This document shows, one piece after another, positions 26,313 through 35,150 of a DNA stretch of 64,000 bases. Position numbers and translations under genes: made by a program. Numbering within the stretch: position 1 is the stretch's first letter; each line of letters begins with the position of its first letter. The notes below the pieces were generated by a model. The model was given only the letters and a program-made list of their open reading frames with translations. It had not been told where the DNA came from and searched no databases. The stretch comes from Hyphomicrobium_A sp963776675. GTDB taxonomy: Bacteria > Pseudomonadota > Alphaproteobacteria > Rhizobiales > Hyphomicrobiaceae. Where the stretch lies: positions 53,755-117,754 of the forward strand of contig CAVZNR010000061.1 in NCBI GenBank assembly GCA_963776675.1, read 5' to 3'.

Positions 26313-27722
26313 TTAGACCGAATAGTACATGTCGAACTCGACCGGATGCGGCGTGATCTCGTAGCGCATGTTCTCGGCCATCTTGAGCTCGATGTAGGCA
26401 TCGATCATGTCGTCGGTCATGACGCCGCCCATCTTGAGGAAGGCGCGGTCCTTGTCGAGGCTGTCGAGCGCCTCGCGCAAGGAGCCGGACACCGTCGGGA
26501 TTTTCTCCAGCTCCGCCGGCGGCAGGTCGTAGAGGTTCTTGTCGATGGCATCGCCCGGGTTGAGCTTGGAGGTGATGCCGTCAAGGCCGGCCATGAGCAT
26601 GGCCGTGAATGCGAGGTAGGGGTTGGCACCCGGGTCGGGGAAGCGAACCTCGACGCGCTTTGCCTTCGGATTTGAGGCGTGCGGGATGCGGCAGGAGGCG
26701 GAGCGGTTGCGCGCCGAGTAGGCGAGCAGCACGGGCGCCTCGTAGCCCGGGACCAGACGCTTGTAGGAGTTGGTCGTCGGGTTGGTGAAGGCGTTGATCG
26801 CCTTGGCGTGCTTCAGGATGCCGGCGATGTAGCTCAAGCAGGTCTCCGACAGGTCGGCGTATTTGTTGCCGGCGAAGACCGGTGTGCTGCCGTTCCAGAT
26901 CGACTGGTGGACGTGCATGCCCGAGCCGTTGTCGCCGAAGACGGGCTTGGGCATGAAACAGGCCGTTTTGCCGTAGGCCTGGGCGACCATGTGCACGACG
27001 TACTTGTAGACCTGCAGGTGGTCGGCGATCGTCACCATGGGGGCGAACTTGATGCCGAGCTCGTGCTGGGCCGCGGCCACCTCGTGGTGGTGCTTCTCGA
27101 CGGCGACGCCCATCTCGGACATCACTGACAGCATCTCGGAGCGGATGTCCTGGCAGCTGTCGATCGGCGGAACGGGGAAGTAGCCGCCCTTGGTGCGCGG
27201 ACGGTGGCCGAGGTTGCCCATCTCGTACTCGGTGCCCGAGTTTGTCGGGAGCTCGACGGAGTCGATCTTGAAGCCGGTGTTATAGGGATCGGTGGAGAAG
27301 CGGATGTCGTCGAAGATGAAGAACTCGGCCTCGGGTCCGAAGAACACCTTGTCGCCGATGCCGAGCGACTTCATGTAGGCCTCGGCCTTCTTGGCGATGC
27401 CGCGCGGATCGCGCTCGTAGAACTGGCCGCTGGTGGGCTCGAGAACGTCGCAGAAGATGGCGAGCGTCGACTGGGCGAAGAACGGATCGAGGTGCGCGGA
27501 GTCCGGATCCGGCATCAGCAGCATGTCGGAGGCTTCGATACCCTTCCAGCCTGCGATCGAGGAGCCGTCGAAGGCATATCCGTCCGCAAAGGTCCCCTCG
27601 TCGACGCAGGAAGCGTCGGCCGTCACGTGCTGCATCTTGCCTTTGGTGTCCGTGAACCTGAAGTCCACGAACTTGACGTCTTTGTCCTTGATCAATTTCA
27701 GGACATCGCTTGCTTGTGCCAT
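26313..27722 (-). CDS. glnA: glutamine synthetase type I
   Basis: This 469-residue GS-I catalyses glutamate + NH3 + ATP to glutamine. Visible features are the beta-grasp start (VKFVDFRFTDTKGKMQHV), the signature DGSSIAGW, metal ligands in FFGPEAEFFIFD, the catalytic KPVFGDNGSGMHVHQS, and NRSASCRIP. The adenylylation tyrosine is in KNLYDLPPAELEKIP near residue 398, so control by GlnE-type adenylylation is expected. It lies downstream of glnB on the same strand (99-base gap), the usual alphaproteobacterial glnBA order. Confidence 0.98.
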   Translation of the reverse strand: MAQASDVLKLIKDKDVKFVDFRFTDTKGKMQHVTADASCVDEGTFADGYAFDGSSIAGWKGIEASDMLLMPDPDSAHLDPFFAQSTLAIFCDVLEPTSGQFYERDPRGIAKKAEAYMKSLGIGDKVFFGPEAEFFIFDDIRFSTDPYNTGFKIDSVELPTNSGTEYEMGNLGHRPRTKGGYFPVPPIDSCQDIRSEMLSVMSEMGVAVEKHHHEVAAAQHELGIKFAPMVTIADHLQVYKYVVHMVAQAYGKTACFMPKPVFGDNGSGMHVHQSIWNGSTPVFAGNKYADLSETCLSYIAGILKHAKAINAFTNPTTNSYKRLVPGYEAPVLLAYSARNRSASCRIPHASNPKAKRVEVRFPDPGANPYLAFTAMLMAGLDGITSKLNPGDAIDKNLYDLPPAELEKIPTVSGSLREALDSLDKDRAFLKMGGVMTDDMIDAYIELKMAENMRYEITPHPVEFDMYYSV

Positions 27723-27821
27723 GAGACTCCCCTGTTACGTAGCTGAGTTGTTACGTAGCCATGCCCGCCCGCCGTTGCCGGCGAGGCGGGCGCCTGAGTT
27801 CATTAATCCGGATTGCCACCC

Positions 27822-28160
27822 TTAGATGGCGTTCGCGCCCGTCTCACCGGTGCGAATGCGGATCGCGTCGTCGACTGCTGATATGAAGATCTTCCCATCG
27901 CCAATGCGGCCGGTCTTGGCCGCCTTGAGAATGGCCTCAACCGCCTTTTCTAGCAATTCATCAGGCAGTACCACTTCGATCTTCACTTTCGGCAGGAAGT
28001 CGACGACGTACTCGGCGCCCCGATAGAGCTCCGTATGGCCCTTTTGGCGACCAAAGCCCTTCGCCTCAAGCACGGTGATCCCCTGCAGTCCAATTTCCTG
28101 CAGGGCTTCCTTCACCTCGTCGAGCTTGAATGGCTTTATGATAGCCTCAATTTTCTTCAT
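27822..28160 (-). CDS. glnB: nitrogen regulatory protein PII (GlnB)
   Basis: This 112-residue PII signal protein has Tyr51 (GHTELYRGAEYVVDFLPKVK), the uridylylation site, in the T-loop, and the C-loop residues TGRIGDGKIFI that bind ATP/2-oxoglutarate. The GQKGHTELY-type T-loop and linkage to glnA favour GlnB over GlnK (no amtB nearby). It controls glutamine synthetase adenylylation and NtrB/C. A candidate sigma-54 promoter lies upstream. Confidence 0.97.
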   Translation of the reverse strand: MKKIEAIIKPFKLDEVKEALQEIGLQGITVLEAKGFGRQKGHTELYRGAEYVVDFLPKVKIEVVLPDELLEKAVEAILKAAKTGRIGDGKIFISAVDDAIRIRTGETGANAI

Positions 28161-28228
28161 GACCCCTCGGGCCCTCCGCGTTTCTCTTGTTCATGCAAGG
28201 GTAGTCTGTCCGGACGGCCACAGGGTTA

Positions 28229-28243
28229 GCATGCCGTATGCCA
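28229..28243 (-). promoter_or_regulatory. candidate sigma-54 (-24/-12) promoter of glnB
   Basis: On the minus strand the sequence is TGGCATACGGCATGC, matching TGGCAC-N5-TTGC with the correct GG-to-GC spacing. It differs from consensus at the sixth base and the first base of the -12 element. Transcription would start near 28217, giving a leader of about 57 nt. Ntr control of glnB-glnA is common in this group. A perfect CCCTGCGCAGGG palindrome at 28291-28302 lies upstream and could be an activator site, but it is not a good NtrC match. Confidence 0.45.
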
Positions 28244-28453
28244 ACTGGGTTGGAGAAATAAACGGATGCAAATCCAGAGGCTTACTGGCACCCTGCGCAG
28301 GGACCGCCACTTTGCTGTCCAAGCTAGTGCTCAAATATGAAGCAATCTGCTCATTCGATTGGCAAAACCCTTGCGGTGCTGCCCGAATAGGCGGTTCGTG
28401 CAGGAATGCCACATGGGCCAGATTCTGCAACATCTCGGGATAGAGGGGCGCCA

Positions 28454-29947
28454 GTGGCTGGATTGGAGCTTCTGACGACCGAGGAGATGGGGCGCGCAGA
28501 CCGCCTCGCGGTCGCGGCCGGCGTGGAGAGCCTCGCCTTGATGGAGAATGCCGGCCGGGCCGTTGCTCTGGAGGCCGGCCAGATGCTCGCCCGGGGCGCG
28601 CGCGTCTCGGTGATTTGCGGGCCCGGCAACAATGGCGGCGACGGCTTCGTCGCGGCGCGGTATCTGCAGGAAAGCGGCTTCGACGTCGCCGTGGCGCTGC
28701 TGGGCCCGCGCGATGCCTTGAAGGGCGATGCCGCCGCGGTGGCGCGGCGGTGGACCGGGCGCGTCGACCCGCTGGCATTCGCCTCCTGCGAGGGGGCTCA
28801 GCTCATCATCGACGCGCTGTTCGGCGCCGGTCTCGCGCGGCCGCTCGAGGGAACCGCGGCGACCACGGTCGAGGCCATCAACCGGTCGGGGGCGCCGGTG
28901 CTCGCCGTCGACGTGCCGAGCGGGCTCGACGGTTCGACCGGGGAGACGGCGGGACCAGTGGTGCAGGCCACCCGTACGGTCACCTTCTTTCGCCGCAAGC
29001 CGGGCCATCTGCTGATGCCCGGACGCATCCTGTGCGGGGACGTCCGCGTGGCCGCCATCGGCATTCCCGACACGGTGCTCGACGAGATCCACCCGCTGAC
29101 GTGGGCCAACGACGCGCCGCTGTGGCAGCCGTTCCTTCCGCACCCCAGCCCCTTGGGACACAAGTACGACCGCGGGCATGCGCTCGTCGTATCGGGCCCG
29201 ATGGAGCATACCGGTGCGGCGCGCATGGCGGCCCGCGGCGCGCTGCGCATCGGTGCAGGCCTCGTCACCGTCGCAAGCCCGCTCGATGCGCTTTACGTCA
29301 ATGCTGCCCACCTGACGGCGATCATGCTGCTGCCGATGCAGGGGGCCGATGGGCTGTCCGTTATCCTCGCCGACACCCGCAAGAACGCAGTTCTTTTGGG
29401 TCCCGCGCTGGGCGTGGGGGAGGAGACGTGCACGCTGGTCGAGGCGGCGCTCGCCTCGGGTGCCGCCACCGTGCTCGACGCCGACGCTTTGACCTCGTTC
29501 GCAGAGGACGCCTCGGCTCTGGCGCGCGCCATCATCGAGACGCCCGATCGGCCCGTGGTGATGACGCCGCACGAGGGCGAGTTCCACCGTCTCTTTCCGG
29601 ATCTCGCCGAGGGCTCGAAGCTGGCGCGTGCCCGCGAGGCGGCAGCGCACATGGGCGCCGTCGTGGTGCTCAAGGGACCCGATACCGTCATCGCTTCGCC
29701 CGACGGGCGCGCCGCCATCAACGAGGATGCGCCCGCGTGGCTGGCCACCGCCGGGGCCGGCGACGTGCTCGGCGGTTTCGTCGTCGGGCTGCTGGCGCAG
29801 GGGATGCCGGCCTTCGAGGCCGCTTGTGCCGCGGTGTGGCTGCACGGGGCCACGGCGGACAGCTTCGGTCCGGGGCTCATCGCCGAGGACCTGCCCGAGC
29901 GGCTGCCCGAGGTCTTGCGCCGCCTCGCGCGCGCCGGCGAGGCATGA
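28454..29947 (+). CDS. nnr: bifunctional NAD(P)HX epimerase / ADP-dependent NAD(P)HX dehydratase
   Basis: This protein of about 497 residues repairs hydrated NAD(P)H. The N-terminal YjeF_N epimerase domain shows ALMENAGRAVALEA, VICGPGNNGGDGFVAARYL and DVPSGLDGSTGE. The C-terminal ribokinase-like dehydratase shows VMTPHEGEFHRLFPDLAEG, VVLKGPDTVIASPDGR and ATAGAGDVLGGFVVGLLAQG. I chose the GTG at 28454 because AGAGGGG precedes it and homologues begin near ELLT. An ATG at 28406 is the alternative. It is divergent from glnB. Confidence 0.95.
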   Translation: MAGLELLTTEEMGRADRLAVAAGVESLALMENAGRAVALEAGQMLARGARVSVICGPGNNGGDGFVAARYLQESGFDVAVALLGPRDALKGDAAAVARRWTGRVDPLAFASCEGAQLIIDALFGAGLARPLEGTAATTVEAINRSGAPVLAVDVPSGLDGSTGETAGPVVQATRTVTFFRRKPGHLLMPGRILCGDVRVAAIGIPDTVLDEIHPLTWANDAPLWQPFLPHPSPLGHKYDRGHALVVSGPMEHTGAARMAARGALRIGAGLVTVASPLDALYVNAAHLTAIMLLPMQGADGLSVILADTRKNAVLLGPALGVGEETCTLVEAALASGAATVLDADALTSFAEDASALARAIIETPDRPVVMTPHEGEFHRLFPDLAEGSKLARAREAAAHMGAVVVLKGPDTVIASPDGRAAINEDAPAWLATAGAGDVLGGFVVGLLAQGMPAFEAACAAVWLHGATADSFGPGLIAEDLPERLPEVLRRLARAGEA

Positions 29948-30057
29948 GGTGCTGGATCAATTCGGGGCCACAAATGGCGGCTAATGGCCTATGTTGGATT
30001 CGACGCGGCGCGCCTATAACGGCGCCCACACGCGTGACCGGGAGGACGACGATCACG

Positions 30058-31740
30058 ATGCTGCGCAAGCTCGCCCTTGCTCTGGTGCTGACGCCGGCCC
30101 TGCTCACGGCGGCGGTCGCCGAGGATTCTGCCGAGCAGGCGCAGCAGGGCGCCGCGGCGCTGGTGCGTGGCGACACCGCGCAAGCCGTCACCGATTATAG
30201 CGCGGCCCTGGACGATAGCTCCCTCACCAATGACCGGCGCGCCACCATCCTCAACGATCGCGCCGTCGCCTATGCGCGCCTCGGCCAGAGCAAGCTCGCC
30301 ATCGACGACTTCAATCAGGCCGCCAAGCTCTTTCCCGAATATGCAGCGATCTACAACAATCGCGGCAGCCTCCTGTTGGCCCTCGGCTACCCGGAGGAGG
30401 CGATCAAGGACTTCAACCGGGCGATCGTGCTGGCGCCGGGCTACGCGCCGGCGCTGGGCAACCGGGCTGGCGCCTACGCGCAGGTCGGACACACCGATCA
30501 GGCCATCCGCGACTACACGCGCGCCATTCGCCTGATGCCGCAAGCCGCCGCGCCCTTCGCCGGACGCGGGCGCGTGCATCTGGCCGTCGGTCGCCCGCAT
30601 GCCGCCATCCGCGACTTCACCCGCGCCGTCAACGCCGATCCGCGTTTTGCCGCCGCCTATCGCAATCGGGCGGAAGCCAAGCTCGACATCGGGCGCCATC
30701 AGGAGGCGATCGAGGACCTGTCGCGCGCCATCGCCTTCGACGTCGGCAACGCCGAGCTCTACCTGCTGCGCGGGCAGGCCTATCTTGCGACCGGCAATAC
30801 GCCCGCCGCGCTCAAGGATTTCGCCCACGTGGTCGAGCTCGATCCCCGCTCGGCCAAAGGTTATGCCGCGCGTGGACTCGCGAACGGACTGGCGCAGGCA
30901 TTCGAACAGGCGTTCGGAGATCTCAACCGGGCGATCGAGCTCGACCCGCGCTCCTCCACGGCATTCGCCTACCGCGCCATCGTCTACAAGCTCAGCGGCC
31001 AAGCCGACGTGGGCGTGAAGGACGCGGAGACGGCGCTGAAGCTCGACCCCAACGGAGCCGAGGCGCTGTGGGCGAAAGCCGAGATCGACGAGGCGCAGGG
31101 GCGCACCGACCTCGCCGTCGCCGATTTCAAGAAAGCGTTGGCCGTTCGCCCCGGCCTCAAGCAGGCCCAGGACGGACTGCAGCGGCTCGGCGCCGACCTC
31201 GGCGACGAGGAGGATCACGAGGTGCCGGGCCTCGGCATCGACAAGTGGCGGGTGGTGGAGCGCGGCGGACGCTATTTCGCGGTGAGCGACCAGTACCGGC
31301 GCCTGCGCGTGCCGCTCGAGATGGCCGGCGAGGGCCAGCCGCGGCTGCTGGAATGGGAGATCAAGCCGCCGCCACTGTCGGGCGTGGCGACGCTACGGTT
31401 CAACGGCGGCGTGGTGCCGGGCCGCATGGGACCCGAGGAGGTCGAGCAGGTGGCGATCCTCGACCTGGAGACCAACACCGTGATCGGCATCGAGCCGCAT
31501 CGCCAGGGCAAGAAGGTTGCGAATTGGACCTGGCAGGACGACCGCGTGGTCGTCGCCAGCGTCGACGGCGCCACCGACGAGTTCGTGCTGCGCACGGCAC
31601 GCCCGCGCGACACCGGTCAGCGCTACTCCAGCTCGGAAGGCGGATGGACGCCCTGGGGCCAGCTCGACAGCTCGCAATACGATCGCCGCGAGCGCCGCCG
31701 CAAACCCAAGTCCTTGTTCCAGCTTCTGTTCGGAAACTGA
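30058..31740 (+). CDS. secreted TPR-repeat protein with a novel C-terminal domain
   Basis: This 560-residue protein has a signal peptide (LRKLALALVLTPALLTAAVA). About ten tetratricopeptide repeats follow (for example YAAIYNNRGSLLLALGYPEE, ALKDFAHVVELDPRSAKGY) up to about residue 380. A C-terminal region of about 170 residues looks beta-rich (GRYFAVSDQYRRLRVPLEM, KKVANWTWQDDRVVVASVDG) and ends in a basic tail. TPRs mediate protein contacts, so a periplasmic scaffold is likely. The ATG at 30058 has a GGGAGG element about 13 bases upstream; the frame is open much further upstream but overlaps nnr. Confidence 0.88.
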   Translation: MLRKLALALVLTPALLTAAVAEDSAEQAQQGAAALVRGDTAQAVTDYSAALDDSSLTNDRRATILNDRAVAYARLGQSKLAIDDFNQAAKLFPEYAAIYNNRGSLLLALGYPEEAIKDFNRAIVLAPGYAPALGNRAGAYAQVGHTDQAIRDYTRAIRLMPQAAAPFAGRGRVHLAVGRPHAAIRDFTRAVNADPRFAAAYRNRAEAKLDIGRHQEAIEDLSRAIAFDVGNAELYLLRGQAYLATGNTPAALKDFAHVVELDPRSAKGYAARGLANGLAQAFEQAFGDLNRAIELDPRSSTAFAYRAIVYKLSGQADVGVKDAETALKLDPNGAEALWAKAEIDEAQGRTDLAVADFKKALAVRPGLKQAQDGLQRLGADLGDEEDHEVPGLGIDKWRVVERGGRYFAVSDQYRRLRVPLEMAGEGQPRLLEWEIKPPPLSGVATLRFNGGVVPGRMGPEEVEQVAILDLETNTVIGIEPHRQGKKVANWTWQDDRVVVASVDGATDEFVLRTARPRDTGQRYSSSEGGWTPWGQLDSSQYDRRERRRKPKSLFQLLFGN

Positions 31741-32063
31741 GCGGCGCCAGCGGCGCGTCTTTGCGCGTTGCGGGAATTCCTTACGGGGCGCCGCGGAGGC
31801 GCGTTCCCCGGGCTTTTGCCGGACCGCCCCAAAACCCATCTCATAAGAACGCGTGCGGCAATCGGGCGACACGCGCGTCGCGGAGCGGGTCGGAGCGGCG
31901 ATTGCAAGTTGCGGGTGCGACGCCTGCGTGGAATGTTCGGTGCGCTGACGGATGCCCTGCGGCGCTGAGCTGAAACAGCCCCGCCGTTAAGCATTCGGCA
32001 TCACTCGGCAGTGTACGTTGCGAGTTCCGCGAGCAACGAAAGTCAGGTCGGAGTTTTGGAACA
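31741..32063. other. 323-base gene-free interval
   Basis: No coding frame with a start and typical codon use is seen here. The left half holds GC-rich imperfect inverted segments (GGGGCGCC ... GGCGCGTTCCCC) that may end transcription of the TPR gene. The right half presumably holds the promoter of the L,D-transpeptidase gene, but I see no clear -35/-10. Confidence 0.5.
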
Positions 32064-32813
32064 ATGCGTCTCGTAGTCTATGCCCTTGCCGCCGTCCTGA
32101 TGACCAGCACGGTCTGGGCCGAGCCTTCGATGACGCTGGCGGCCACGGATGCCGCAAGCCCGGTTGCCGACGCCCCTTCGTCGACGCCCGCCGAGGCACC
32201 GGCCAGCCACCAGGCCTCCGACCCCGTCCTTGCAGCCGCCGCCGTCGAGGAGCTGCCCGAGGACGTGGTCAAGGCCGCGCCGCTCGAGCGCCCCGAGCCG
32301 ACGCTGTTCGCCGACATCGATCTCGCCAACCAGCGCATGACCGTCCGGGATGCAGAGGGCAACACGTATGGCCCCTGGAAGATCTCGTCGGCCCGCGGGG
32401 GCTACGTGACGCCGACCGGCACCTACTCTGTGAACTACACATCACGGATGCACTATTCCAAGCAGTATCACTGGTCGCCGATGCCCTACTCGGTGTTCTT
32501 CAACCGCGGCGTTGCCACGCACGGCACCAACGCGACCGGAGCCCTCGGCCGACCGGCGTCGCACGGCTGCGTGCGTCTGCATACCAGGAACGCCAAGACG
32601 TTTTACAACTTGGTCGAGAAGCACGGGAAGAAGCTCACCCAGATCAAGGTGCACGGCACGCCGCCCTATTCGCCGGCCGTGGCCGAGCGCCGCCAGCGCC
32701 GTTACCAGGAGCCGGTGTTCAGCTTCTTCGGCGGTCCCCCGCCCAGCTACCAGCCCAAGAAGCGCCGCTACAAGGCCAAGCAGTATGGCGGCGGCTTTTT
32801 CGGCGCTTGGTGA
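32064..32813 (+). CDS. L,D-transpeptidase (YkuD/ErfK family)
   Basis: This 249-residue periplasmic enzyme has a signal peptide (VVYALAAVLMTSTVWA), an Ala/Pro-rich linker, then a YkuD domain. The catalytic motif is H153-G-T-N...S-H-G-C169-V-R-L (HGTNATGALGRPASHGCVRL), with the nucleophilic cysteine intact. Such enzymes make 3-3 crosslinks in peptidoglycan or attach proteins to it. The C-terminal 50 residues are a basic Tyr/Arg/Lys-rich tail (PKKRRYKAKQYGGG). Confidence 0.95.
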   Translation: MRLVVYALAAVLMTSTVWAEPSMTLAATDAASPVADAPSSTPAEAPASHQASDPVLAAAAVEELPEDVVKAAPLERPEPTLFADIDLANQRMTVRDAEGNTYGPWKISSARGGYVTPTGTYSVNYTSRMHYSKQYHWSPMPYSVFFNRGVATHGTNATGALGRPASHGCVRLHTRNAKTFYNLVEKHGKKLTQIKVHGTPPYSPAVAERRQRRYQEPVFSFFGGPPPSYQPKKRRYKAKQYGGGFFGAW

Positions 32814-32824
32814 TCGGCTCTGCG

Positions 32825-33958
32825 TCAGAACGGATTCCAGGTCGGCCGCGGCGTAAAGCGGATGTAGCCGACGTTGGCCCCCAGCCGGAAGCCGAGGCCT
32901 GAGCGAATCGGGGCCATGAGCACGGCGCCGCCTTTGAGAAACGTGATGCCGACGCCGCCGACGAAATAGGCCGAGCCGTCGACTCCCGTGAAGCCGCGCA
33001 TCAAATCGGCCGGCGCCTTCAGGTTATAGATGAGAAACATGGTGCGCGAGCCCGACGCGCCGAAGTCGGTGCCGATCGAAGGCCCGTGCCAGTACACCTT
33101 CTCGGTGCCGCCCGTGCGCATGTAGAGCGTGCCTGTGCCATAGCGCACGCCGGCGAGGAATGCGCCGCCGCCTTCCTTGCCGAGCACGTAGCCGTCGGGG
33201 CGGCCCTCGGTCGCAAAGGCGTACTCGAGGACGCTGGCGAGGCTCGTGGAAATGGTGCCGAAGAAGCCGCGCGTGATCTCCTGGATCTCGTCGATGGTGT
33301 AGCCGGCCTGCGGCGTGTCCGTGGGAAGGGGCAGCGGCGCGGCGACAACCGGTGGCGGCGCCTCCGTCTTGGTATCCCAGGCCGGCGGATTGCCCTTGCG
33401 CGCGGGCGCGGGGGGCGGCAGCGCCGCCTGCTTCTGCGCGGCAGGCTTCTCGGGCTTCTTCGCCTCGGCGGCGGGCTTGGCCTCGGCGGTCGGCTTCGCC
33501 GGCGGCTTCGCAGTGCCGGCGATCTCCGCATCGAGCTTCGAGAACGTGTAGGTGGACTTCGCCTTCATCACCGCCAGCAGCTCGAGCCCGGTGGCGTCGA
33601 GCTCGGTGAGCTTGGAGCAGTCGAGCGGACCTTCGTCCGGCAGGCGACCCAGCGTATCGATCTTGACGATCAGGTTCTCGGCGTCGGCGTCGAGCTGCTC
33701 GGTGCGCTTATCGCGAAGATCGGCGAGCGCCTTCTCCTCGTAGGCGGCATCGTCCCAGCCGCGTTTCACCTTGAGCTGTTCGAGCTTGGCCTTGAGCTTG
33801 GGCAGCGTCTCGGCATTGAACTCGCGGAGCGCCGCGCCCGCGCGGTCGACCGCTCCGGCGAAATCCTCCGCGGTGCAGCCGACACTCCGCGCGGGCCCGG
33901 ACATGCCGAGCCCGAGCCCAAGCGCCAACAGGCACTGCCAGATCGGACGACGCATCAA
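32825..33958 (-). CDS. EipA-like DUF1134 envelope protein with long N-terminal extension
   Basis: This 377-residue protein has a signal peptide (LLALGLGLGMSGPARS). An N-terminal helical region (about 20-140) and an Ala/Pro/Lys linker (about 150-215) precede a C-terminal DUF1134 domain (GYTIDEIQEITRGFFGTIST, GPSIGTDFGASGSRTMFLIYNL, GVGITFLKGGAVLMAPIRSG). The DUF1134 protein EipA of Brucella supports envelope integrity and is about 200 residues; the first 200 residues here are extra. It lies 11 bases from the convergent L,D-transpeptidase. Confidence 0.9.
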   Translation of the reverse strand: MMRRPIWQCLLALGLGLGMSGPARSVGCTAEDFAGAVDRAGAALREFNAETLPKLKAKLEQLKVKRGWDDAAYEEKALADLRDKRTEQLDADAENLIVKIDTLGRLPDEGPLDCSKLTELDATGLELLAVMKAKSTYTFSKLDAEIAGTAKPPAKPTAEAKPAAEAKKPEKPAAQKQAALPPPAPARKGNPPAWDTKTEAPPPVVAAPLPLPTDTPQAGYTIDEIQEITRGFFGTISTSLASVLEYAFATEGRPDGYVLGKEGGGAFLAGVRYGTGTLYMRTGGTEKVYWHGPSIGTDFGASGSRTMFLIYNLKAPADLMRGFTGVDGSAYFVGGVGITFLKGGAVLMAPIRSGLGFRLGANVGYIRFTPRPTWNPF

Positions 33959-34017
33959 ACGGTCTCAACCTTTAAGGCACCGCCGTTCGATCCCGCCGCG
34001 AGGAACGCGCTAAGCGC

Positions 34018-35010
34018 TCACTGCCCGCTGATCGTACGGACGACGCTGTTCATGGGCCGGTCTGTCAAGGCCGTCGGCATGCCCGCCATGTCCTTGGCGA
34101 TCAGCTCGTCGTATTCCGGTAGCGTTTGCACCGGCTTCTTGGCGGTGAGCTGCACGATCTTGTAGCCGTTCTTCTTCAGCTCCTTGAGAAGCGACGGCAG
34201 CGCTTTGGCGGTATGCGGCTGGATATCGTGCATCAGGATGATGCCTTTGCCCCGCTTATCCAGCAGGTGCATGATGTGCTTCACAAGCCGCTCCGACGTG
34301 GTGCGCTTGAAATCGAAGCTGTCGATGTCGGTGGAGAACACGGCAACATTGCGGTCGGCCAAATACTTAAGGGCTTCCGGTGAGGCCCTGAGGTAGGGAA
34401 ACCGGAAAAACGGGGCCGTGGGGCCGCCGACGGCGCGATGGATAATGGAAAACGACTTCTCGATCTCATCCTTGGCCTTGTCGATCGGCATCTTCGAGAG
34501 GTCCTTGTGGAGCACCGTGTGGGCGCCGATCGTATGGCCCGACTTGGCGACCTGCCGCAGGATATCTGGGTAGCCGGCGGCGACCTTGCCGACGGAGAAG
34601 AAGGTGGCCTTGGTGCACTCGGCATCGAGCGCGGCCAGAACGGCCGTGGTGCGGCCCGGCAGCGGGCCGTCGTCGAAGGTCAGCACCACTTCTTTGGGAT
34701 TGAGGAAGTCGTACATCTTGTAGTGCTGGAAGCCGAAGCCGGGGCCGCCGGTCGTGTCGATCTCGACCACGCGGGAGACGCCGAGCGGGTCGGGATTGCC
34801 GGGGCACTCCTTCTGCGTGGCGGCCGGCGTAGAGGGCCCCATCGCCTCTTCCTGCTGTGCCGGCTGTGCGGCCTCATCGGCTTTGGCAGGCTCGGCCTGC
34901 TCTTGCGTGTCGGGCTGGGCCGGCTCCGCAATGTCTTGTGCTGCATTGACGCTGAGCGGCATCAACAAGAATGCCGCGATGACAAAAATCGTCGCCTGGA
35001 TTGCGCGCAT
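34018..35010 (-). CDS. secreted polysaccharide deacetylase (NodB/CE4), copy 3
   Basis: This 330-residue protein has a signal peptide (IFVIAAFLLMPLSVNA) and an acidic Gln/Glu/Ala linker, then the same pre-domain segment as the two copies at 12.4-14.6 kb (LGVSRVVEIDTTGGPGFG). NodB motifs: TFDDGP at 111-116, H164-T-V-L-H168, RFPYL near 203-207, LMHD near 259-262. The metal triad is complete. It probably acts on an envelope glycan; the neighbouring EipA-like and L,D-transpeptidase genes fit this. Confidence 0.93.
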   Translation of the reverse strand: MRAIQATIFVIAAFLLMPLSVNAAQDIAEPAQPDTQEQAEPAKADEAAQPAQQEEAMGPSTPAATQKECPGNPDPLGVSRVVEIDTTGGPGFGFQHYKMYDFLNPKEVVLTFDDGPLPGRTTAVLAALDAECTKATFFSVGKVAAGYPDILRQVAKSGHTIGAHTVLHKDLSKMPIDKAKDEIEKSFSIIHRAVGGPTAPFFRFPYLRASPEALKYLADRNVAVFSTDIDSFDFKRTTSERLVKHIMHLLDKRGKGIILMHDIQPHTAKALPSLLKELKKNGYKIVQLTAKKPVQTLPEYDELIAKDMAGMPTALTDRPMNSVVRTISGQ

Positions 35011-35150
35011 GGTCCGAACCTCCCGGAGGCTGCCTTAACAGGCTTATTGCTTGATTCTGCGACATTGTGCGGAGAAATACCATCACCGATCAAGCAGATT
35101 GGTGCAAGGCGGGAAGATTTTGCCAAATGTGTTGCGGTGGCGGTTGCAGC

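Noticed and set aside
28615..30057. Long N-terminal extension of the TPR frame back into nnr
   Set aside because: That part is the alternate frame of the NAD(P)HX enzyme; the signal peptide and ribosome site place the start at 30058.
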